The notes beneath the pieces are model-generated. The model worked only from the letters and a program-made list of their open reading frames with translations, had not been told where the DNA came from and did not search any database. From Gammaproteobacteria bacterium (GTDB lineage: Bacteria > Pseudomonadota > Gammaproteobacteria > UBA6429 > Thiohalophilaceae), in NCBI GenBank assembly GCA_023135195.1, contig JAGLTQ010000030.1:1-49102 (forward strand): 49,102 nucleotides of DNA, given 5' to 3'. Within the stretch, counting starts at the first letter, position 1, and each line of letters opens with the position of its first letter. Below are positions 25,393-31,963 of this stretch, one piece after another. The translations under genes and the position numbers were made by a program.

Positions 25393-25483
25393 TGTAATTA
25401 ACAGTTATATTTATTTTTAAGTAATATTTTTTATTATATGTCTCGATACAAATACTGATTAATAACTCATTCCGTATTTAATT

Positions 25484-25792
25484 TTATTTACCACCCATAC
25501 ATGGAGGCGACATAGGCGCTCCACCTGTTTCTTCTTTCCATTCATCTTCTGTATACGTGTGAATGGCTAAAGCATGAATAGCATCTTTTAACTCAACAGC
25601 TAAAGTTTTATTGATCATTCTATGTCGTGCAAGTAAATTTTTACCTGCAAACTCGGGAGAAACCACAATAACTTTAAAGTGAGACTCGGATCCTTCCGGC
25701 ACATTATGGTTATTACTTTCATTAATAACGTCCAAATGAAGTGGATTACAATCATTTGCTAATTTTTCTTCTATTGTTGCTTGTACTGTCAT
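25484..25792 (-). CDS. bolA: BolA-family protein
   Basis: A 102-residue protein with the BolA fold: the loop [21 protein letters not shown], the [16 protein letters not shown] helix and [14 protein letters not shown]. BolA proteins interact with monothiol glutaredoxins, bind iron-sulfur clusters and influence cell shape. The tail [10 protein letters not shown] contains one Cys. It starts 9 bp after the stop codon of the Lon-like protease gene, so the two are co-transcribed. Whether it is the true BolA or the IbaG type is unclear; the [17 protein letters not shown] form favours BolA. Confidence 0.92.
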   Translation of the reverse strand: MTVQATIEEKLANDCNPLHLDVINESNNHNVPEGSESHFKVIVVSPEFAGKNLLARHRMINKTLAVELKDAIHALAIHTYTEDEWKEETGGAPMSPPCMGGK

Positions 25793-25801
25793 ATCAATTA
25801 C

Positions 25802-28240
25802 TCACTTATCTTTTTTTGATTCTTTATTATCATCATGCTCGTCATGACAATGTTCATCTTTCATGTGATCTTCATGTTTAAGTTCAGCAAGTTCAAGTAA
25901 ACGTTGTTCAACTTTATAGTTCACAGAATTTTTCGGGAACTCACCTTTCTCATTTCGTTCACCCGCAGGTTGTCCGGTTAAAAGTGATATCGCTTCATCT
26001 ACCGTATTTATCGGGTATAAAGCAAATTGTTTTTTCTCAATAGCCTCAACCACATCATCTCTTAAGATTAAATGAGGTACATTAGTCGCGGGCATAATAA
26101 CACCTTGTTCGCCGGTTAAGCCCTTCAATTTACAAATATCAAAGAAGCCTTCGATTTTTTCATTTATGCCGCCAATCGCCTGAACATTACCATGCTGATT
26201 AGCTGAACCTGTTATTGCAAAAGATTGTTTTACCGGTACTTTAGAAATAGCAGACATTAATGCGCATAACTCACCTACGGTTGCACTATCACCATCAACA
26301 CTACCGTAGGATTGTTCAAAGACTAAACTGGCGGATAAAGAAAGTGGTTTACCGGTAGCATAATGCGATCCTAAATATGAAGATAATATTAAAACACCTT
26401 TTGAGTGTAACGAACCACCCAGTTCAACTTCACGCTCTATATCTATAATATCGCCATCACCAATTCGTACATTTGCGGTGATTCGAGCGGGTTGTGCAAA
26501 TTCAAGCCGACCAGTTTCGATAACAAATAATCCATTTACCGTAGCAACTTTTTCACCGCTAACATCAATAAGCAATATACCTTTGTTAATCTCATCATAA
26601 ATTCGTTCACGACTACGATCAGCTCGATAAATTTGTTTATCGATTGCTAGCTGCACATCTTCTGCACGTACAATAGATTGATTTTCTTTTTTAGCCCAAT
26701 AATCGGATTCTATTAAAAGGTCTAACATACTGCGCATGTGTGTTGATAACTGTGTAGTATCTTCAATTTGACGCATACCGTATTCAATGACGCGTTTGAC
26801 CGCGCCTTGTTGAAAAGCAGCCAATTTATTTTTTCTCACTAAAGTCGCAATAACCTTTGCATATTGATTTAATGATTCTTTAGAGCAGTCAATACTTTCA
26901 GAAAAATCCACTTCTACTTTAAATAGCTCAGAAAATTCAGGATCCTCTTCTTCTAATAAATAATATAAAGCACGATTGCCAACTAATACAACTTTGATAT
27001 CCAAAGGTATCGCTTCAGGTTCCAAAGACACCGTATTCATCAAGCCGGCATTGTCACCCATCGTCTGAATATTAATTTCTTTAGCAACCAGTACCCTTTT
27101 TAAGGCTTCCCACGAGTATGGTTGACTGAGCAATTTATGTGCATCAATAATAAGGTAGCCACCATTAGCTTTATGTAATGTGCCTGGTTTTATAAAACGA
27201 TAATCCGTTACTTGTGTTCCCATTTGTGACATATATTCAACCCGTCCCAATAAGTTCTGATACATCGGATTATCTTCATAGGTAACGGGGACACCTTTGC
27301 TCTTCTCATTATCAACAATTAAATTTATTTCATAATGTTGAAAGCCAAAATAATCTTCATTTACATTATAGGCAACATCTACATGCTCTTGTTCACGAAA
27401 TTCATAAAGTCCGTTAATAACATCTTCTTGTACATCCATTAAGTATGTCGTTATGGCTTTAATTTCTTTATATTTAATTTTAACCTCATCAATAAGATGA
27501 GCAGCAGCAAACATCCCGACTTCACGATTTATTTCAGTAATTTTTTCCCTTGTTTCTCTTTGCCACTGGCTACGTTGTCGAATTAACGTATTTAGATGAT
27601 CTTCCAGTACCGTAACGACTTCTTCAAATTTCTTTTTTTCTTTAGCTGAAAGTTTTTCATATTCTTCAGCTGTTAATTTTATTCCATCTTTAGAAGCTGC
27701 AAACGTTAACTCTTCATCGCTGCGTAAAAAAACAATATCATGTTTCTTTGCTTCTTCGGCTAAAGAATTAAATGCGGCATGCGTTTGCTCTTTTAGTAAA
27801 TCACGAACTTCCTGTTGACGGGTATAATAAAGTTCACTTTCAAATGCACTTGGAATGGCTGTTTGTAGATCCTGTACCAGCTGGCGCATATCATCCCGAA
27901 ACCGTCGTCCTTGCCCTGCCGGTAAGTTAATGGCTTTTGGTTTTTGAGGATCATCAAAATTAAAAACGTAACACCAGTCATCTGCTGCACTTTGTTCTGC
28001 GGCTGCCTTATCCAGGAAACGTTTTAATAAGGTGTGTTTTCCTAAACCGGTCGAGCCCATAAGGTACATGTTGTAACCTGGCCGCCCCATTTCAACGGCA
28101 AAAGAAAGCGCGTCAATAGCTCGCTCCTGTCCAACTATTCCCTCAAAATCAGCAAGTTCATTGGTATCAATAAAACTAAATTCAGCTTGCTCACAAAATG
28201 ATCGTAATTGCAGGGCACTTATTGCTTCGATGTGTGTCAT
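25802..28240 (-). CDS. Lon-like ATP-dependent protease (AAA_32/Lon C-terminal family)
   Basis: An 812-residue protease. The N-terminal AAA module opens with FEGIVGQERAIDALSFAVE and has an unusual Walker A, MGSTGLGKHT, with His after the Lys. A long helical insert (about 150-300) follows. The C-terminal proteolytic domain has the Lon dyad, Ser652 (VDGDSATVGELCALMS) and Lys695 (GGINEKIEGF), 43 residues apart as in E. coli Lon. The last 25 residues are rich in His, Asp, Glu and Lys (HEDHMKDEHCHDEHDD), an unusual metal-binding-like tail. It is not the classical Lon, as it lacks the long Lon substrate domain. bolA follows in the same operon. Confidence 0.9.
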   Translation of the reverse strand: MTHIEAISALQLRSFCEQAEFSFIDTNELADFEGIVGQERAIDALSFAVEMGRPGYNMYLMGSTGLGKHTLLKRFLDKAAAEQSAADDWCYVFNFDDPQKPKAINLPAGQGRRFRDDMRQLVQDLQTAIPSAFESELYYTRQQEVRDLLKEQTHAAFNSLAEEAKKHDIVFLRSDEELTFAASKDGIKLTAEEYEKLSAKEKKKFEEVVTVLEDHLNTLIRQRSQWQRETREKITEINREVGMFAAAHLIDEVKIKYKEIKAITTYLMDVQEDVINGLYEFREQEHVDVAYNVNEDYFGFQHYEINLIVDNEKSKGVPVTYEDNPMYQNLLGRVEYMSQMGTQVTDYRFIKPGTLHKANGGYLIIDAHKLLSQPYSWEALKRVLVAKEINIQTMGDNAGLMNTVSLEPEAIPLDIKVVLVGNRALYYLLEEEDPEFSELFKVEVDFSESIDCSKESLNQYAKVIATLVRKNKLAAFQQGAVKRVIEYGMRQIEDTTQLSTHMRSMLDLLIESDYWAKKENQSIVRAEDVQLAIDKQIYRADRSRERIYDEINKGILLIDVSGEKVATVNGLFVIETGRLEFAQPARITANVRIGDGDIIDIEREVELGGSLHSKGVLILSSYLGSHYATGKPLSLSASLVFEQSYGSVDGDSATVGELCALMSAISKVPVKQSFAITGSANQHGNVQAIGGINEKIEGFFDICKLKGLTGEQGVIMPATNVPHLILRDDVVEAIEKKQFALYPINTVDEAISLLTGQPAGERNEKGEFPKNSVNYKVEQRLLELAELKHEDHMKDEHCHDEHDDNKESKKDK

Positions 28241-28509
28241 AGTTTTAGATTATCTGTAACATTTTATTTTTAGAATCGTTATTATAAATTAAAGTTGTAC
28301 CTGCAAGCGAGTAATGTAAGCAAAAGCATGCATAAATACTTGAAAAACTTACTATTTATTACGTAGGTAACGGAAAAATATAATATCCGACTAATTCACT
28401 TAGAATTAACAATTGTTCACAGAAACCTTATTGTCAATGTGTCTTTTTAGTTCTAAATTTAGTACGGAAATATAGTTGTTTAGGGAAAAAACAAAGGGGC
28501 AATATTATT

Positions 28510-28956
28510 ATGAAACTATCTTCACGCGCGCATTATGCTATCAAAACGGTTCTGGAACTATCAACGCATGTTAATGAACCAGTAACATTAGCGCATCTCG
28601 CTCAGGCACAAAATATTTCAATATCTTATTTAGAGCAAATTTTCGCTTTATTGAGAAAATGTGACATTGTTAAAAGTACACGAGGCCCCGGCGGCGGCTA
28701 CATGTTAAATAAACCATTAACTGAAATTTCTATTGCGGCCATTGTCAAAGCAGTTGATAAGGCAACCGTTAAAGAAACAAGCATGGAACCCGACTTCAAT
28801 GGTACGGATAGTCATGCTCTTTGGTTACGTTTACTTGAACTTATTGGCGGTTATCTCGACAGCATTAGCCTTGCTGAATTACACAGTCTCTATACAACAC
28901 CCGATGCTACTCAGTCAGAAACAATGATTGAAGAGAGTTCAATTCAGGTAGCATAA
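28510..28956 (+). CDS. Rrf2-family transcriptional regulator without cluster cysteines
   Basis: A 148-residue winged-helix regulator. MKLSSRAHYAIKTVLEL, the recognition-helix region ISISYLEQIFALLRKCDIV and the wing STRGPGGGYMLNKP are typical Rrf2. The three cysteines that ligate the [2Fe-2S] cluster in IscR, normally at about 92-104, are absent here: that segment reads TSMEPDFNGTDSHALW, and only one Cys (residue 57) exists. It may therefore sense something other than cluster state, or bind DNA constitutively. An AAGGGGC ribosome site lies before the ATG. A strong terminator follows. Its target might be the small genes downstream, but nothing proves it. Confidence 0.88.
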   Translation: MKLSSRAHYAIKTVLELSTHVNEPVTLAHLAQAQNISISYLEQIFALLRKCDIVKSTRGPGGGYMLNKPLTEISIAAIVKAVDKATVKETSMEPDFNGTDSHALWLRLLELIGGYLDSISLAELHSLYTTPDATQSETMIEESSIQVA

Positions 28957-28987
28957 CAATCTCGTAACAGTTGCAGAAGCACTATCC

Positions 28988-29021
28988 AAGCGGAAATATT
29001 TTTATATTTCCGCTTTTTTTT
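28988..29021 (+). terminator. Rho-independent terminator of the Rrf2 gene
   Basis: Perfect 11-bp stem AAGCGGAAATA / TATTTCCGCTT with a 6-base loop, followed by a run of T. It lies 31 bp beyond the stop codon. Confidence 0.9.
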
Positions 29022-29073
29022 ATTCTAATAAATGTTCACCGTACTTATTGTTTAAAATATATTCAAATTTTTC

Positions 29074-29102
29074 TTGACACAATCGTGTAACAATTCTATT
29101 TT
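29074..29102 (+). promoter_or_regulatory. Sigma-70-type promoter upstream of the first small membrane-peptide gene
   Basis: TTGACA (29074-29079) is the consensus -35; TATTTT (29097-29102) lies 17 bp downstream as a weaker -10. The -35 overlaps an inverted pair, GACAC and GTGT around AATC. Transcription would start near 29109, leaving an untranslated leader of about 125 nt. Confidence 0.5.
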
Positions 29103-29169
29103 ATGCATCTGTACAAAATTGCATCAACTTGGAAGATGGCAAAAAATATGGATTTCGATTTTGTGACTT

Positions 29170-29196
29170 AAATCCCAGCAATACTCAGGGATTTTT
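29170..29196 (+). promoter_or_regulatory. Hairpin in the leader of the small gene (attenuator or small-RNA end)
   Basis: AAATCCC pairs with GGGATTT around an 11-base loop and is followed by TT then ATAA. It could end a roughly 90-nt small RNA from the promoter at 29074, or modulate read-through to the gene at 29235. The stem is short, so this is tentative. Confidence 0.35.
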
Positions 29197-29234
29197 ATAA
29201 TAATAATCATAATATACGGATAAGGGACACCACC

Positions 29235-29309
29235 ATGGATTTAACACTACCACACCTGGTAATGATAACGGCTGCTTTGCTTATCACTCATAGTCTGATT
29301 TGGGCTTGA
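29235..29309 (+). CDS. Small membrane peptide of 24 residues
   Basis: The frame reads MDLTLPHLVMITAALLITHS and ends LIWA. It has no acidic residue apart from Asp2 and forms one continuous hydrophobic helix, as in the small subunits of respiratory or transport complexes. An AAGGGA ribosome site lies 7 nt before the ATG, a consensus promoter lies upstream and a 12-bp hairpin follows directly. Together these make translation likely despite the small size. I cannot name a family. Conservation in relatives would settle it. Confidence 0.5.
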   Translation: MDLTLPHLVMITAALLITHSLIWA

Positions 29310-29313
29310 TTTA

Positions 29314-29343
29314 TTTACACCGGTATTAAGTTACCGGTGTAAA
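29314..29343. terminator. Perfect 12-bp hairpin after the 24-residue peptide gene
   Basis: TTTACACCGGTA pairs with TACCGGTGTAAA around a 6-base loop. No run of T follows on the plus strand, so it may act as mRNA stabiliser or weak terminator. Confidence 0.6.
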
Positions 29344-29489
29344 ATATGTTTGAATGCTTAGTTAACTATATTATTAATTTCTTATCTTGCGATGCTCTAT
29401 TCCTCCTTTGAAACATTACACTTCTGACTCATACTCTTCATATTAGTAAAATCTTATTTAATTGTTCTTTTACTTACTTTTCTCTTTTA

Positions 29490-29535
29490 TTGATCTCGAT
29501 CAATTTTTGACTTTTTGTCTATGTAACCATAATTC
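29490..29535 (+). promoter_or_regulatory. FNR/Anr box and class II promoter
   Basis: TTGATCTCGATCAA (29490-29503) is a perfect match to the FNR/Anr consensus TTGAT-N4-ATCAA. CATAAT at 29528-29533 lies at the spacing expected for a class II FNR-activated promoter, with the box centred near -42. TTGACT at 29507 may act as an alternative -35. The promoter points at the 34-residue peptide gene. Confidence 0.6.
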
Positions 29536-29567
29536 AAATAGACTCAATAAGAGGAATGAGTCTGGTC

Positions 29568-29672
29568 ATGCAGCAAGGAGATAAAGCAATATTAATTAAT
29601 GTAGGAAAGACCGTTCTAATACTAACCACGTTTATGTTTATAATCATTATTGCGGCTAATGTAGTTGCTTAA
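29568..29672 (+). CDS. Small membrane peptide of 34 residues downstream of an FNR box
   Basis: The frame reads MQQGDKAILINVGKTVLILT, then a hydrophobic segment ending IIIIAANVVA. It is a short cytoplasmic head followed by a single membrane helix. An upstream in-frame ATG at 29556 would add MSLV, but it sits directly on the AGAGGA ribosome site, so 29568 is preferred although its spacing (about 12 nt) is long. The FNR/Anr promoter upstream implies induction at low oxygen. A strong terminator follows 64 bp beyond. Candidates are an oxidase- or transport-associated small subunit. No family is recognised. Confidence 0.5.
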   Translation: MQQGDKAILINVGKTVLILTTFMFIIIIAANVVA

Positions 29673-29735
29673 AATACTCCTCTTATTTGTTATATAATAA
29701 GTCTTACTCAGTTTTACAAAAGCGTTCTCCACGCA

Positions 29736-29761
29736 GGCCGGTTTTATACCGGCCATTTTTA
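29736..29761 (+). terminator. Rho-independent terminator after the 34-residue peptide gene
   Basis: GGCCGG and CCGGCC form a perfect stem around TTTTATA and are followed by ATTTTTAT. Confidence 0.8.
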
Positions 29762-29774
29762 TGCACCCAATTTA

Positions 29775-30623
29775 TTAACGTTTTCGTGGGGAAATATATT
29801 CCAATGCCTGGCTTGCCTGTTGAATAAAATGGTTAAAACTTTCAAAACTTTCATTATCCAGTTTCCTATCACTCGGCTGTCTATCAGCATAAATCAACCC
29901 TAATACCTTACCGCTATTACCAATGGTGCGATATAAAATGCTTTGCTCGCTAGAATTAGTCGAATATCATCACTCACTTTATTATCATAATTATTAGCTT
30001 GTGTATTCTCGACCCAAACAGGTTGAGCATTTTTTACAACCTTCGAAAATATATTATCAGTTTGCAGGCTGAAAAAAAATCGACTAGTAAATCCGTCACT
30101 ATCTTTACCTAAAGCATATTTTGCTTTGATAGCTTTTTTATCTGAAGTCAACATCGCAAAAACAGTTCTATCAAGCCCAACGCCACGATAAATACCTTCT
30201 AATATAATTTCCAGTATTAAATTAAAATCAGGTTTATCCAATAACAGACTGGAAAGTTCTCGTAGAATATTTAATTGCAGCAAAGGATCGGGAGCCGGAC
30301 AGTTTGTATCAAAAGCATGATCATCAACATTATCTTTAATATCATTCTCATCGATGGGCAAATATTTTATTATTGAACTTGCACCAAATAATTGCGCGAC
30401 TGACTGTACTAATTGTCGATCCAGTAACATTATATGTTGCACTATTTGCCAGGCGTAGAACTCTGGCGGTTAAATTTGCATCGCGTAATATGATTCGGGA
30501 CAAATCAGAAGTGGATGTTGCCTCTTTTGATACCACGTCATTAATTGCATGTACCGTATATTTGAATATCGGTAACTCATTTTCACTAATGCGTGTAATC
30601 CAGTTTTCTAAATTCTCAGACAT
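29775..30623 (-). pseudogene. Decayed HDOD-GAF signalling protein
   Basis: Three fragments in different frames describe one protein. The N-terminal part (from 30623, MSENLENWITRISENELPI) is the start of an HDOD domain, up to STISTVSRAI. A second frame continues AQLFGASSIIKYLPIDEN and a full GAF-like domain (LLQLNILRELSSLLL, IYRGVGLDRTVFAML). A third frame, near 29900, continues GKVLGLIYADRQPSDRK to a stop at 29775. The HDOD core, about 150 or more residues between the first and second parts, is missing. Two frameshifts plus an internal deletion mean the gene no longer makes the ancestral protein. Sequencing error could explain a frameshift but not the deletion. Confidence 0.8.
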
Positions 30624-30703
30624 AGTTTATATATGATTCACTTATTTGCTAACATTATTCCCTATATTAACTATTCGGCAATTCACACATTTTCTTTAAC
30701 TTA

Positions 30704-31153
30704 TCATCTCCATTTGGCGACAAACTTATCCAATTGATTGGCAAATTCCCGTCTGTCACGTTGATTTAAGGGAGGGGGACCACCGCCTATTATCTCTCCC
30801 GTCCCTCTAAGTTCATCCATTAAATCACGCATTACTAATTTTTGTTTAATGGTTTCAGTTGAATAAAGCTCGCCACGAGGATTAAGGGCATGACCGCCTT
30901 TTTCAATGACTTCTGCGGCTAATGGAATATCTGCAGTTATGATCAGATCACCTTTTTCGATTTCCTGCACAATATAATTATCAGCAACATCAAAACCTGC
31001 AGAAACTCGAATACTTTTAATAAATGCTGAAGGTGGTATCACTAAACTCTGGTTAGCAACAAGAATCACATGAATTTTTGCCCGCTCAGCAATACGATAT
31101 AGAATTTCTTTAATGACTTTTGGACAGGCATCGGCATCAACCCAAATTTGCAT
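30704..31153 (-). CDS. yaiI: YaiI/YqxD-family protein (DUF188)
   Basis: A 149-residue cytoplasmic protein of the UPF0178/DUF188 family. The start [19 protein letters not shown], then [37 protein letters not shown] and the final [19 protein letters not shown] are all family signatures. The fold is thought to be a PIN-like nuclease relative, with acidic DADACP and TADIPLA residues, but no activity is established. AGGA lies 7 nt before the ATG. Its 5' side adjoins a palindrome-rich gap. Confidence 0.93.
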   Translation of the reverse strand: MQIWVDADACPKVIKEILYRIAERAKIHVILVANQSLVIPPSAFIKSIRVSAGFDVADNYIVQEIEKGDLIITADIPLAAEVIEKGGHALNPRGELYSTETIKQKLVMRDLMDELRGTGEIIGGGPPPLNQRDRREFANQLDKFVAKWR

Positions 31154-31178
31154 ATTTCATTCCTTTATTCCAATTTTT

Positions 31179-31388
31179 AAAATCAAGAACCTTCAACTCA
31201 GGAACGCAGAGATTTTTAATACCTGTCATTGCGAGAAGCGTAGCGACGAAGCAATCTCATGCTATATGCATTACTACTTAAGATTACTTCATCGCTACGC
31301 TCCTCACACTGAAGTGAAACTTTTATCTCTTGCTTTGGGACCCTTTGCGCTCTTTGCGTCTCTGCGTTGAAATCTTTTGATTTTGACC
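31179..31388. repeat. Nested palindromes between the YaiI-type gene and the receiver-like gene
   Basis: The outer arms AAAATCAAG with GAACGCAGAGA and TCTCTGCGTTGAAATC with TTTTGATTTTGACC match the outer family at 7876-8156. The loop holds a GTCATTGCGA-family palindrome (from 31222: CATTGCGAGAAGCG, GAAGCAATCTCATG, then AAGATTACTTCATCGC), related to 4421-4510. This is palindrome inside palindrome. Confidence 0.7.
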
Positions 31389-31402
31389 TTGAACTTTTCA
31401 TT

Positions 31403-31780
31403 CTAAACCAATTGTTCTCTCATTTCTTTTTCCGAAATAGGATATTGCAACACAGCATGCAAAGTAAATAAATCAGTCAGTTTTGCAATATGCTTTTGTT
31501 CTTCTTTTTCCACCATGACAATTACCTTTGCCTCAGGAGCATATTTTCGTAAACTATGTAAAAACACATCCAGATTACTCACGTTTACCCCTGCATAATT
31601 ATTTCCATAGCCATACAAAAAATCGGCAACAACCAAGTCTGGCTGCTGTTTCTTTAAATGAGATATCGCTTTACGCATTGAATTAAATTGTACATTCTCA
31701 ATATTCAAGTTGTGGTACAAATTGACAAAATTTGGATGGAGAGGGGACTCAATAATAGAAAATACGACTTTTTGACTCAT
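31403..31780 (-). CDS. Degenerate receiver-like protein
   Basis: A 125-residue protein with the alternating hydrophobic strands and helices of a response-regulator receiver domain. The central strand LVVADFLYGYGNN would place Asp at the phosphorylation position. The usual N-terminal acidic pair is absent (VVFSIIESPLHP), and the conserved Lys is replaced by LQYPISEKE. So phosphorylation in the normal way is doubtful. I do not recognise a specific family. It stands alone with no attached output domain. Confidence 0.7.
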   Translation of the reverse strand: MSQKVVFSIIESPLHPNFVNLYHNLNIENVQFNSMRKAISHLKKQQPDLVVADFLYGYGNNYAGVNVSNLDVFLHSLRKYAPEAKVIVMVEKEEQKHIAKLTDLFTLHAVLQYPISEKEMREQLV

Positions 31781-31872
31781 TTGGGCTTTCTACAACGGTT
31801 AAATTTATAATAAATCATGTTAATTCACACACTACATTATCGTATTTTGCTGTAAATTGTCATATAAAACAG

Positions 31873-31878
31873 TATAAT
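31873..31878 (+). promoter_or_regulatory. Probable -10 element of the deaD-like gene
   Basis: TATAAT at 31873-31878, with transcription likely to begin near 31885. That leaves a leader of about 80 nt before the ATG at 31964. No good -35 is evident. DeaD/CsdA mRNA in E. coli also has a long leader involved in cold-shock control. Confidence 0.4.
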
Positions 31879-31963
31879 GCGCGTCCTTTATTCTCGTCTG
31901 ATCCAGCATTTTACTGGCTATGCAATTGGCACTTCGCCATAACTTCTTTTACAGGAACATCTG

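Noticed and set aside
29136-29171. An 11-codon leader frame, MAKNMDFDFVT
   Set aside because: The GGAAG motif abuts the ATG with no spacing, and such a short frame could arise by chance. Kept only as a possibility within the leader.
30373-30636. An 87-codon plus-strand frame over the decayed HDOD gene
   Set aside because: It is antisense to the recognisable HDOD fragment and shows no family features.
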